A stretch of 48,803 nucleotides of DNA from GCA-2861595 sp035536185 (GCA_035536185.1 DATLOM010000076.1:1-48803); one strand, 5' to 3'. Shown: positions 34,336 to 43,279, counted from the first letter of the stretch. Made by a program: numbers and translations. The notes: a model not told the origin generated them from the sequence alone.

Positions 34336-37300
34336 GTGGCGGTCCCGGCAGCAGCAACCCGGGCCGATTCGCGGGCGGCTCGGGCGTGGTCGGCGGCGAT
34401 GTGTCCGGACCAGCGCCACACGCCGTTGCCGGCGTCGGCGACCTCCCCCTCGGCGGCGAGCTGGGCGAGGGCCGCGTCGACGTTGCGCTGGCGGATGCCC
34501 GGCATCGTGCCCCGCAGGGTGTGGTACAGCAGACTCGGCCAGAGGCGGCGACGCCGGCCGGAACGGGTGGAGAAGTAGCTGTCGTCGCCGTGCAGAACCC
34601 TGCGCAACATCGGGGCGGTCAGCCCCTTGTACTGGCTCCACAGCAACTCGGTGAGATGGTGGCGGACCCGACGCTCGAAGTTGGCACGCCCGTCGGCGGT
34701 GGCGGCTATAGGGCGGGGCCGCGGGGTGAAGAACGCCCGTTGCAGCGCAGGGTGTGGGGTCGGGTCGGCGGCGAGGACCTCGGCGTCGTTCCAGTGGCCG
34801 GAGCAGCGGACGTTCGCCGTGGCGCATGCCCCGGGCGGCAGGGCCGGGACCCCGAAGTGGGCAGCGAAGCCTTCATGGACGCAGCCCGTTCCGTCGAACC
34901 AGCGGCGCAGCTCTGCAAGCTCGGTCGCGACACGGCCCTGCCGGTTGGTGACCTCGGCGTCGTAGCCGCCCGGACGAGTGGCGGTCAGGACCCGGAACAC
35001 CGCCAGCCGGGAGCGGGTCACCTGCTGGGACACGTCGACCCAGCCACGGTCGTGCGCCGCAGCGAGGCCGGTCCACAGCTCGGCGGCATCCGCGGCGACT
35101 TCGCCGTAGCCGGCGACCGCGGTGGCCAGGTGGTCGTGGGCTTCGAGGACGGGGACCCCCGCGCCGGCGGCGTCCTCCCAGGCAACGAGCTCGTCGAGCA
35201 CCGGCGCCCAGGCGTCGTCGTCGCATGCGACCTCGCCGGCGGTGACCCGCACCCGGTCGGGGATGTCGCCGAGGTCGTCGAGCCCGCCGGTGACCGTCAG
35301 TGCTGCGAGGGCCCGGACGGCGCCGCCCCGGTAGTTGTCGGCGAGCCGTGCGCTAAACACGGCGCCGGCACCGAGCCGGCCGGCGGCGACCTCATCGGCG
35401 ATCTGGGCGGCGGCGACGTCGTCAGCGTCGACTGCGACGACCTCGCCTACTGCGCCGGCGGTGAGGAGCCGGTCGGCAAAGCCCCGCAGGGTCGGCAGGG
35501 CCAGGTCCTGGCTGGCCATCCAGGTGACCGTCCGCCAGGCCTTCGGCGTGACGAGCGCCATGCCCGCGTTCAGGGGCACGTCGTCGACGCCGGGGACCCG
35601 TCGGCTCGAGTCGCGGCCGGCCCGGCCGAGCTGCTGGTACAGCGCGGCGAGGTCGGTCGGCGGGGATACGCAGAAGACGCAGCGGATGTCGTCGCGGTCA
35701 ACGCCGAGGCCGAACGCAGAGGTGGCGACGACGATCATCGGCCGGAAGTCGTCCTCCCCCGCCCGAGCCGCGGTCCGGAACGCGACGGCGACGGCGGCCT
35801 TTTCGGCCTGGGTGAGGCGCCCGTGGTAGCGGAGTACGCGGTCGCCGTGGGCGTCGCTGAGGTAGTCCCGCAGCGACGCGTAGACCCGCTCGACCTCCTT
35901 GACGGTGGTGCAGTAGAAGATCGCGTGCTGGTCGAGGGCGTCGACGACCGCTTCGAGGAGCCCGGCCACGGCGTTGGCGCCGCCCGGCATCCTCCGCCGC
36001 CACAGCGCCAGGTCGGCCCGCAGCGGGTTTGCGGCCACGGTTACGAGGTCGGTGTCCCCGCCGGCGGGACCTTCGGCGGCCACCCCGAAGATCCGCGTTC
36101 GGATCCCTTCACGGACGGTCCGGTTCGCGGTGGCGGTGAACGCGGATACCTGCAGCAGCGGGTACCGGGTCCGCAGTCCGGAAAGCCACCGGTCGAGGCG
36201 GCGAAACGCCGGACGGAAATCATCGCCCCAGTCGACGAGCGTGTGGGCTTCGTCGATGGCCAGGCGGACAACGATTCCCTTCGAGACGCCTTCGTCGATC
36301 AGGTCCCGGAACCGGGCGTCGGTGAGCCGCTCCGGGGATAGGTAGATGAGCCGGATCCCATGGTCGCCTTCGCCTCGGAGGGTCTCGGCGACCTGGGTCT
36401 TGCCGAGGCGGCTATTGGATTCCCGCATCGGACCGGTCAGGGCCCGGACCATTCCGCCAATCGTCGAGCCGAGCCCCATCGCCTGGTCGACCATCAGCGA
36501 CACCAGCGGGGACACGACGATCGTGACACCGGGAAGCACCAGGCCCGGCAGCTGGTAGCAGAACGACTTGCCGAACCCAGTCGGCAGGAGCGCCATCAGG
36601 TCCTCGCCCCGGGCGACCGCCGCGATGGCGTCACGCTGCTCAGGGCGCAGCACGGTGGCCGGGTTGCCGCCGAGGACCCGGGCGACAGCCTGGCAGCGCT
36701 CGACGACGTCGGCGGCGAAGCCGTCGGGGTCGGCAGCCTTTGCTGTGGCCACGGTTGCCTCGTCGAGCAGCCGGGCGCGGATGGCGACCATCTCCGGCAG
36801 GTCGACGAAGGTGTTGAGTGCCGCCGGTTCGACCGCAGCAGCAGCTGCGTCCGGGTCCAGAAAGCCATTGTCGCTGGCGAAGCGGATCGTCTCGGCCCAC
36901 GCCTGTGCGGTTGAGACGACGTTGCTCGCGCCGACGTCTCCGCCGGCGTCGCGACGCAGCCCGGCGTCGAGAGAGCCGAGGAACACCCGCCGGTACATGC
37001 GCCGGCGGGCGTCGTTACCTGACAGCTTGGCGTCGGAGATGAAGATGACGCCGCGATGGTCGGTCGAGCGGATGAGCCGCCCGACGGCTTGGCGCAGCCC
37101 GAGCGCAGCGAGGGGCAGGTAGTAGGCCTCGTCCGCGGCTCGGTCCGGGTCGTCGGTGCCGGCGGCACGAGCGGCGGCTGCGGCGTGGGCGCGTCGTGCG
37201 GCGACGACCGGGTCGGCGAACGCCGCGAAGGGCAGCTTGTTGATCCACACGACCCGGAGCCGTTCCGCGTCAGCGATGTCGACGCCCTGCCACAGGCCGC

Positions 37301-40300
37301 GGGTGCCGACGAGGACACCGCCGCGGGTCTGGAAGCTGTCGACGGCGCGGGCGTTGCCGAGCGTCTCGGTCGTCGCCAGCGGGATCCCGGCGGCGGCCAG
37401 CTGAGCGGCGGAAGCTTCGGCGATCGCCGCGGCGGAGGATCGTGACGTGGTGAGGACCATGGCGCCGCCGGCGAGGCCCCCGTCGGGGTGAAGTCGCCCG
37501 GCGAGGCGGGCCCAGCCGGTCACCTGGTGGGCGACGGTGCGGATCGCCCGGGTCGGGTGCTCGGCCCAGGTCGGGAAGTCCGACAGGCAGAACAGGCGGG
37601 CCTGAGCGGCGTGGTCGAACGGTGTGTCGAGCTCGGCGGCGGGCAGGTCGGCGTCGAGGCCGAGGCGTCCACGGATGTAGTCCCAGCTATTGGCCACCCG
37701 GAGGGTGCCCGAGGTGAGCACCAGCCTCGGGGTCGCTACCAGGAACGACCGCCAGTCGGCGTCCGCACCGAGGGCGATAGGCGAGGTCGTCACGGAGAAC
37801 CGCAGGCGCCGCACGTCCCGGGCCAGATCCGGGGAGTCGGCTTCGGCGAGCCACACGACACGGTTGCCGACCGGTGCTGGCGGTCGTTGTTCGACGTCGC
37901 CGTCGTCTGGTTCGGTGGCGTCGTCGGCTTCGGCGACCGCCGCGTCCTCTTCGTCCTCGGCGTCGTCGTCCGGCACTGGGTCCTCGAGGAGCTCGGCGGC
38001 CTTAGAGGGGTCCGCCGGCGCACCGGTGTCCTCGACGACCTGGTCGCCGAACGGCAGGGTCGCGGGCAGGTCGAGGGCTGCGGCGAGCGCCGCTTCGTGC
38101 TCCGGGTCCGCGGCGCCGGCTTCGGGATCGTCGCCGCTGTCCGGGGCTCTGCGGGCCGGGCGGACCAGGGGGCCGAGGAGCACTTCGAGGTCGGCGAGCA
38201 CGGCGTCGATCCCTGCCTGCTGGGCGAGCATGGTGGAGCTCGCGGCACGGAACCGTTCGGCCGCCCATCTGTCGGCGGCGTCGAGCCCCTCGGGGTCGGC
38301 AGCCCACCAGGCGAACATGCGGCGCATGAAGTCCAGGTAGTTCCGGGCCCGGCGCAGCCCGGCGCGAAGGCCGTCGACGGGCGCAGAGCCCCGGGCTCCG
38401 TTGTAGGGGCTGGCGATCGTCGCGGCGCGCCGGCCCGGTTCGGTCCCGGGTTCGGAGAGCAGGTCGAGAGCCCGTAGAGCCGCCTGAGGCAGGACGCCGG
38501 CGCCGAGGAACCGGCGGAGCTGGCCGGCGGCGTCACCGGCCCGGCGGAGCGCGTCGTGCGCGTCGGCTTCAGCGATGAACCGGCCGACCTCGTGGGGGAT
38601 CCGCTCCAGCGACTGGTAGTCGAAGGTCTCCGACAGGGCGTCGGTCGCCGCGCCTTCTAGCTCGTGGGCCTCATCGACGAGGACGACGAGTCCGTCACCG
38701 ACGAGGGCGAGGTCGTCGCGGTGGGCGAGGAGCAGGGCGTGGTTGGCGATGACGATCCGGTGCGCTTCGAGGGCTTCGCCGACCCGGTCGGTGTGCAGGG
38801 TGAGGGGCACCTCGGCGTCGGGCCGGTACTCGCCCTGGTCGTGCTGGGACACCCCGGCGAGCCAGGCGCCGACGAGGCCGCGGCTGGTCCGGGAGAACAC
38901 AACGGGGATGTCGACGCCGTCCACGGAGCGGGCCAGCCAGCGCTCCGACAGCGTCTGCGCGGTGACGAACCGCACGGCGAGGTAGGCGAGCAACTCCCGG
39001 CGGGCGGGATCGTCGTAGACGCCCCGGCGCCGCTCGGTCCGGCAGACGTCCGCGAGGGCGACGGTCAGGCCCCGGACCGACAAGCGGTTCGAGGCGCCCT
39101 TGACGAGATCGGTTGTCCCGGCGAGGACGGTCACGCCGGAATCGACGAGGCGTTGCACGTCGCGGGCCATCTGGGACTGGAGCTGCTTGGTGTGCGTCGC
39201 GATGACAGCGCGGTGTCCCGGGGACCGCCGGACCCAGTCAAGCGCGGCGCCGAGCAACACGAGGCTCTTTCCGGTCCCGGTCGGCGCTTCGACGAGCCCG
39301 CCACCGTCAACTGCGACCCATCCGCCGACCAGTTCGGACATCTGCCCCTGCGCTGTCCGGCGGGCGAGAGGCTCCCCGCGGGCGACCTCGGCGAGCAGGT
39401 GCGGGTCGACGCGGCCCTCAGCGCCGACGAGCGCGCCGGGGACGTTCACGGGCGCCGGCGGCGGTCGCGGGTCCTCGGACGGGGGCCGCCGCCGTGGCGT
39501 GATCCCGGCGGTGTCGAGCTCGTCGCCGAGGATCGCGGCGACCTCGTCGTCGCCTGGGCGGTGTCCGCTCGGGGGCCGGCGACCGAGGTCGGAGACGACC
39601 GCCCAGGTCGGGCTCTCGTTGCAGGCGGTGAGAACCAAGTCGGCGAGGGCCGGATCCCAGTGACGGGCGACAGTGCGAGAGGCGGCCCAGACGACAGTGG
39701 CAAGCAGCCGGCAGTCCGACAGGGCGTCATGCCAGGTGTAACGCTCCACCCGGACGTTGAGGCGCTCGGCGAGGTTGGCCAGGCGGTGGTTGTTCGGCGG
39801 GTTCGGCCACACCGAAAGGGCGAGGACGAGACCATCGACCAGGTCGACGCCGGACAGGGGCGGCAGGCCGGCCCGTTCCCGTTCCTCGTCCAGCAGCGGG
39901 AAGTCGAGTTCGAGGCCGTTATAGGCGACGACGACGTCGGCGCCGTCGAGGACCGCGTCGAGCTCTGCGAGCCACACCTCCGCAGGGACCGCTTCGGCCT
40001 CGTGGCGTGAGGCGACCGTCGGGCTGGTGATCTGCCAGGCGGGTCCGTCACCGACTTCGGGCAGCTCGCAGAACCGGTTGACCGACCGATTCTCGAACAC
40101 CCAGTCCCAGTCCCGCCCGAAGCGCAGCGCCCCGACTTGGAACGCCCGCCGTTCTACGTACGGGTACGCAGCCGTGGTGTGCACGACCGACTCGAAGTCG
40201 ATCGCGACGATCCGCAGCGGCCCGCGGACGCCGTCGGCCTCGTCGGCGGCGGGGGCGTCAACCGGCACCGCTTCGATCCGGTCACCGGTCACGGTCACTG

Positions 40301-40454
40301 CTCCGGCGGCGACCGCTTGTTCCAGGAGCCGTTCGAGCTGCACCGGCCGGGCACCGCGTAGCTCTTCGACGCTGGAGATGTCAGAGCGGCGTAGCGTGCC
40401 GTGCTCTTGCACGGCCCGCACCAGTGCTTCGAGATGACGAGTGATCCGCTCCAC
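34332..40454 (-). CDS. DEDDh exonuclease-DinG-RecQ triple fusion helicase, first gene of the candidate defence operon
   Basis: The 2040-residue protein has three nucleic-acid modules. Near 85-260 is a DEDDh exonuclease: IVAIDFES, VVAYNGLELDFPLL and WHDALSDCRLL. Near 390-1080 is a DinG-type helicase: EAPTGTGKSLVLLG, VLVDEAHELEG, TRGLWQGVDIADA and LRQAVGRLIRSTDHRGV; it lacks the iron-sulfur cysteines. Near 1270-1640 is a RecQ-type helicase: LLPTGFGKSFCYQLPGLVL, AIDEAHTLVDWGDDFRPAF and QQLGRAGRDS, then a RecQ-like zinc region (GTGCVHEGF, CATANVRCSGHW) and a C-terminal winged helix. I chose the GTG at 40454 because AAGGAAG lies eight bases upstream; the frame stays open to 40523. It leads the operon. 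Confidence 0.85.
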   Translation of the reverse strand: MERITRHLEALVRAVQEHGTLRRSDISSVEELRGARPVQLERLLEQAVAAGAVTVTGDRIEAVPVDAPAADEADGVRGPLRIVAIDFESVVHTTAAYPYVERRAFQVGALRFGRDWDWVFENRSVNRFCELPEVGDGPAWQITSPTVASRHEAEAVPAEVWLAELDAVLDGADVVVAYNGLELDFPLLDEERERAGLPPLSGVDLVDGLVLALSVWPNPPNNHRLANLAERLNVRVERYTWHDALSDCRLLATVVWAASRTVARHWDPALADLVLTACNESPTWAVVSDLGRRPPSGHRPGDDEVAAILGDELDTAGITPRRRPPSEDPRPPPAPVNVPGALVGAEGRVDPHLLAEVARGEPLARRTAQGQMSELVGGWVAVDGGGLVEAPTGTGKSLVLLGAALDWVRRSPGHRAVIATHTKQLQSQMARDVQRLVDSGVTVLAGTTDLVKGASNRLSVRGLTVALADVCRTERRRGVYDDPARRELLAYLAVRFVTAQTLSERWLARSVDGVDIPVVFSRTSRGLVGAWLAGVSQHDQGEYRPDAEVPLTLHTDRVGEALEAHRIVIANHALLLAHRDDLALVGDGLVVLVDEAHELEGAATDALSETFDYQSLERIPHEVGRFIAEADAHDALRRAGDAAGQLRRFLGAGVLPQAALRALDLLSEPGTEPGRRAATIASPYNGARGSAPVDGLRAGLRRARNYLDFMRRMFAWWAADPEGLDAADRWAAERFRAASSTMLAQQAGIDAVLADLEVLLGPLVRPARRAPDSGDDPEAGAADPEHEAALAAALDLPATLPFGDQVVEDTGAPADPSKAAELLEDPVPDDDAEDEEDAAVAEADDATEPDDGDVEQRPPAPVGNRVVWLAEADSPDLARDVRRLRFSVTTSPIALGADADWRSFLVATPRLVLTSGTLRVANSWDYIRGRLGLDADLPAAELDTPFDHAAQARLFCLSDFPTWAEHPTRAIRTVAHQVTGWARLAGRLHPDGGLAGGAMVLTTSRSSAAAIAEASAAQLAAAGIPLATTETLGNARAVDSFQTRGGVLVGTRGLWQGVDIADAERLRVVWINKLPFAAFADPVVAARRAHAAAAARAAGTDDPDRAADEAYYLPLAALGLRQAVGRLIRSTDHRGVIFISDAKLSGNDARRRMYRRVFLGSLDAGLRRDAGGDVGASNVVSTAQAWAETIRFASDNGFLDPDAAAAAVEPAALNTFVDLPEMVAIRARLLDEATVATAKAADPDGFAADVVERCQAVARVLGGNPATVLRPEQRDAIAAVARGEDLMALLPTGFGKSFCYQLPGLVLPGVTIVVSPLVSLMVDQAMGLGSTIGGMVRALTGPMRESNSRLGKTQVAETLRGEGDHGIRLIYLSPERLTDARFRDLIDEGVSKGIVVRLAIDEAHTLVDWGDDFRPAFRRLDRWLSGLRTRYPLLQVSAFTATANRTVREGIRTRIFGVAAEGPAGGDTDLVTVAANPLRADLALWRRRMPGGANAVAGLLEAVVDALDQHAIFYCTTVKEVERVYASLRDYLSDAHGDRVLRYHGRLTQAEKAAVAVAFRTAARAGEDDFRPMIVVATSAFGLGVDRDDIRCVFCVSPPTDLAALYQQLGRAGRDSSRRVPGVDDVPLNAGMALVTPKAWRTVTWMASQDLALPTLRGFADRLLTAGAVGEVVAVDADDVAAAQIADEVAAGRLGAGAVFSARLADNYRGGAVRALAALTVTGGLDDLGDIPDRVRVTAGEVACDDDAWAPVLDELVAWEDAAGAGVPVLEAHDHLATAVAGYGEVAADAAELWTGLAAAHDRGWVDVSQQVTRSRLAVFRVLTATRPGGYDAEVTNRQGRVATELAELRRWFDGTGCVHEGFAAHFGVPALPPGACATANVRCSGHWNDAEVLAADPTPHPALQRAFFTPRPRPIAATADGRANFERRVRHHLTELLWSQYKGLTAPMLRRVLHGDDSYFSTRSGRRRRLWPSLLYHTLRGTMPGIRQRNVDAALAQLAAEGEVADAGNGVWRWSGHIAADHARAARESARVAAAGTAT

Positions 40455-40767
40455 CCCCTCAGCTTCCTTCACCAAGGTTATCCAGGGGGTGTGACATGGT
40501 TTTCCGGGCGGCTCTGTGTCCACAAGCCGGGAGACACCTCGACATCGCCATCTGAGCCCGAGGGCGCTGGAGGATCCGCGGCTGGCGCCTCCCGCAACTC
40601 AAGGCGCCACCGGTGGATCTGCAGCGGCAGCCGCGCCTGCGCGGGACCCGGAGAGTGCTCTCCGCTCCCATCTACCGACTCGGTTGGGAGGCGGCGACGT
40701 CGAGAAGGTGGGCCGCCCTTCGGGTGCCGCCGGCCACGTCCCTGACGAACCCCTGGAGGGGGTACGG
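40455..40767. other. Right end of the island upstream of the helicase operon
   Basis: This 313-base stretch has no intact gene. It should hold the promoter of the minus-strand operon; GGATAAC at about 40480-40486 on that strand is a weak -10 candidate. Its right half is the decayed antitoxin fragment listed separately, which runs almost up to the direct repeat. Confidence 0.5.
40630..40755 (-). pseudogene. Remnant of a second MbcA/Xre-type antitoxin gene
   Basis: About 120 bases match 24905-25025, the middle of the intact antitoxin gene, in the same orientation at roughly 85-90 percent identity. Translation gives FVRDVAGGTRRAAHLLDVAA then SQPSR, where the intact protein has FVTEVAGGTRRAAHLLDVAA. 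The next Trp codon is a TAG stop, and an indel shifts the frame beyond it (PGPAQARLPLQIH). It directly abuts the cpaF promoter repeat. Confidence 0.75.
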
Positions 40768-41039
40768 CCATTGACGCCGGCGGTGTGGCTGCGATAGGAA
40801 AGCTGCCGCGCTTCCCCGGCGAACAATTTCAAGCCCCCGGAGCACGCATGGCCTCCGAGCCACATCCCCTACGGCCATGACCGACACGTGGGTGTCGCCT
40901 CTGGTGGAGGTCGAGCAGTCCGTGCAGGCTCGGGCCAAGGAGGTCGCCCTCGACATGGCCGCGCCCGACGGCACCGCCCGGCTGCGGGCGCTGGTCGACG
41001 AGGAGGTGGCGAGGTGGACCGAGGACTACAAGCGGGGGC
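40768..41039 (+). repeat. Right copy of the direct repeat flanking the island
   Basis: It matches 18800-19067 from the -35 box (TTGACG at 40771-40776) through codon 54 of cpaF. This copy continues into the complete cpaF gene, so the island carried or left behind a functional promoter and start. Confidence 0.93.
40771..40801 (+). promoter_or_regulatory. Candidate promoter of intact cpaF
   Basis: TTGACG is followed after about 17-18 bases by TAGGAA in GCGATAGGAAAG. The same 55-base block is unchanged in the left repeat, while the codons diverged, so it is under constraint or was exchanged recently. It would let cpaF and the genes after it be expressed apart from cpaB and tadZ. Confidence 0.45.
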
Positions 41040-42295
41040 TGCGGAGCTTCGACATCGCCGATCCCGCGCTCGTGGCGGAACGGGCTTACCGCAACGTCGC
41101 AGGCTACGGGCCCCTCGAGCCCCTCCTGGCCGACGACAACGTGTGGGAGATCATGATCAACGGGCCGGACCTGATCTTCGTGAAGCGCCACGAAGGCCCG
41201 TCGGGCTACCACGACGAGGTGTTCCACGACGACGAGCACGTGCTGCGGACGCTCACCAAGATCCTCGACGACGCCTCGGGATCGCACCGCAAGCTCGACG
41301 CCGCCGAGGGGCTTCAAGACGCCCAGCTCGACACCGGTGCGCGGATCCACATCGTGCACGGTGACGTCGGCCGTGACGGCCATGTGCTGGTGAACATCCG
41401 CAAGTTCACCGGTGTCGCCATAAGAAGCCTCTTTGAGCTGGTGGAGCGCGACATGTTCGGGCCCGAGGTCGCCGAGTTCCTGCGGGCCTGTGTACAGGCG
41501 AAGCTGTCCATGGTCATCGCCGGCGCCCCCGGTTCCGGCAAGACGACGCTGCTGTCCTGCTGCGCCGCCGAGCTCGACCCCTCGTTGCGGGTGGTGATAG
41601 CCGAGGAGGTGTTCGAGGCCGATGTGCCGCTGCCGAACGTCGCCCACATGCAGACCCGCCCGCCCCGGACAGACCGCCGGGAGGTCGACCTGCGCCGGCT
41701 GGTGTCGGGCTTCCTGCGCATGGCTCCCGACATCGCCATTGTCGGCGAGGTTCGGGACAGAGAAGCCCTGCCCCTCCTACTGACTTTGTCCTCGGGCGTC
41801 AAGGGTCTCACCACCATTCACGCCGGCTCGGCCCGCCAGGCCCTCACACGGCTGCGCTTCATCTGCCAGCTGGCCGACACCGGTAGCGAGCTCCCGATGA
41901 CGGCACTCAACTCGCTGGTGAGCGAGGCCATCGACATCGTCGTTCACTGCGGGCGCACCGGCGACCAGGTGAGGGTGAACGAGATCGTGGCCGTCGAGGA
42001 CCTTCAGACAGGCCCCGACTCCACCGCCTTCACCACGACTGAGATCTTCCGCCGTGACCGCCCCGACGCCCCCCTCACCTGGACCGGCAACCTGCCGTCC
42101 CGGGCGTCCCGCCCCCTGGAGATGGCCGGCTACGACGTGCGCCGGCTGCTCGACACCGGCGCCGCTGCCTTCACTCCGTTCCCCGAACCGCGATCGGTGG
42201 TGGACCTGCGGGAGGACGACGGTGCCGCGGCGCCTCGTCCCACACCACGCCGGCGGGCCGTCACCACTCGGCCCCGGCGCGGGACCAGCGCCTGA
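40877..42295 (+). CDS. cpaF: CpaF/TadA-family secretion ATPase
   Basis: The 472-residue hexameric ATPase powers assembly, and often retraction, of Tad/Flp pili. An N-terminal helical domain ends near YGPLEPLLADDNVWEIMING, then Walker A IAGAPGSGKTTLLS near 215-228, the acidic Asp/Glu box (VVIAEEVFEADVPLPNVAHM), arginines in QTRPPRTDRREVDLRRLV, Walker B DIAIVGEVRDREAL and the His box GLTTIHAGSARQAL. The C-terminal 45 residues are basic and Pro/Arg-rich. It begins at the ATG at 40877 and stops directly before tadB. Its 5' part is duplicated at 18905. Confidence 0.95.
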   Translation: MTDTWVSPLVEVEQSVQARAKEVALDMAAPDGTARLRALVDEEVARWTEDYKRGLRSFDIADPALVAERAYRNVAGYGPLEPLLADDNVWEIMINGPDLIFVKRHEGPSGYHDEVFHDDEHVLRTLTKILDDASGSHRKLDAAEGLQDAQLDTGARIHIVHGDVGRDGHVLVNIRKFTGVAIRSLFELVERDMFGPEVAEFLRACVQAKLSMVIAGAPGSGKTTLLSCCAAELDPSLRVVIAEEVFEADVPLPNVAHMQTRPPRTDRREVDLRRLVSGFLRMAPDIAIVGEVRDREALPLLLTLSSGVKGLTTIHAGSARQALTRLRFICQLADTGSELPMTALNSLVSEAIDIVVHCGRTGDQVRVNEIVAVEDLQTGPDSTAFTTTEIFRRDRPDAPLTWTGNLPSRASRPLEMAGYDVRRLLDTGAAAFTPFPEPRSVVDLREDDGAAAPRPTPRRRAVTTRPRRGTSA

Positions 42296-43177
42296 ATGGC
42301 CCTCCTCGTCGCCCTTCTCGCCGCCTACGGCGTGTTCCTCCTGTACACCGCAGTGGTCTGCGACTGGCAGGGGATGGGCCTCGGTCCGTCGGTGGCCGGC
42401 GGCGGCGGGGGCCGCCGGAGAAGCCAGCAGTGGCTGGCTCAGGCCGGGCTGGAGGAAGTGGATGCCAAGGAGTTCGCCGGCGTGATGGCGGTGCTGTTCG
42501 TCGTCGGCGCCGGCCTCGCCTACGCCCTCTTCGGCGGCCTCCTGCCCGCGGTGGTGGCCGGTGGCTTCTCCGCCACGTTCCCCGTCGCTTCCTGCCGCGC
42601 CCGTCGAGAGCGCCGGTGGGCGGAAGCACGCGAGGCGTGGCCACGTCTCATCGAGGAGATACGCCTGCAGACCGGCTCCCTCGGGCGATCCATACCCCAG
42701 GCCCTCTTCGAGGTGGGCCGGCGGGCGCCGAATGAGCTGCGCCCGGCCTTCGCCGTCGCTGAGCGGGAGTGGCTCCTGTCGACTGACTTTCCCCGCACGG
42801 TGTCCACCCTGAAGGAACGTCTGGCCGATCCAACGGCCGACACCACCCTGGAGACGCTGCTGGTCGCCTACGAGATCGGGGGGTCGGACCTCGACCGGCG
42901 TCTCGCCGCCCTGGTGGAGGACCGGATGCAGGATCTCCAGGGCCGCAAGGACGCGTTGGCCAAGCAGGCAGGAGTCCGGTTCGCCAGGAGGTTCGTGCTC
43001 ATCGTTCCCCTGGGTATGGCCCTCGCCGGTCTTTCCATCGGTACGGGGCGTGCCGCCTACCAGACGGCTGCGGGCCAGCTGGCGGTGGCCGGAGGCTTGG
43101 CCGTGGTGGCCGTGTGCTGGCTCTGGGCCGGGCGGCTGATGAAGCTGCCGGCAGAGGAGCGGGTCTTCGGTGCCTGA
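42296..43177 (+). CDS. tadB: TadB-like pilus platform protein (GspF domain)
   Basis: The 293-residue inner-membrane platform protein works with TadC and the CpaF motor. There is an N-terminal helix (LVALLAAYGVFLLYTAVV), a second hydrophobic pair near 60-95 (FAGVMAVLFVVGAGLAYALF), then the cytoplasmic GspF domain (PRLIEEIRLQTGSLGRSIPQ) and two C-terminal helices (FVLIVPLGMALAGLSIGTG and LAVAGGLAVVAVCWLWAG). The ATG follows the cpaF stop with no gap, so the two are cotranslated. Confidence 0.88.
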   Translation: MALLVALLAAYGVFLLYTAVVCDWQGMGLGPSVAGGGGGRRRSQQWLAQAGLEEVDAKEFAGVMAVLFVVGAGLAYALFGGLLPAVVAGGFSATFPVASCRARRERRWAEAREAWPRLIEEIRLQTGSLGRSIPQALFEVGRRAPNELRPAFAVAEREWLLSTDFPRTVSTLKERLADPTADTTLETLLVAYEIGGSDLDRRLAALVEDRMQDLQGRKDALAKQAGVRFARRFVLIVPLGMALAGLSIGTGRAAYQTAAGQLAVAGGLAVVAVCWLWAGRLMKLPAEERVFGA

Positions 43178-43279
43178 CCGCTCGGTGCAGCCCTACGGAA
43201 CCGGGCTGCACTTCAACCGAACCTGTGGTGGAAAGAGGTGCCAAGGTGCCGCCGCGGTCACCCCAAGCGGGGGTGTGGG

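Noticed and set aside
34336..34827. N-terminal extension of the middle operon protein to 935 residues
   Set aside because: The extension lies inside the 3' end of the helicase gene, is Arg/Pro-rich as expected for a shadow frame, and the ATGA overlap gives a natural start at 34335.
26088..40454. Assignment of the operon to BREX, DISARM, Druantia, Zorya, Wadjet or Dpd
   Set aside because: The hallmark proteins of these systems (PglZ/BrxC, methylases, DUF1998 helicase, ZorAB motor, JetC SMC, DpdA) are all absent.
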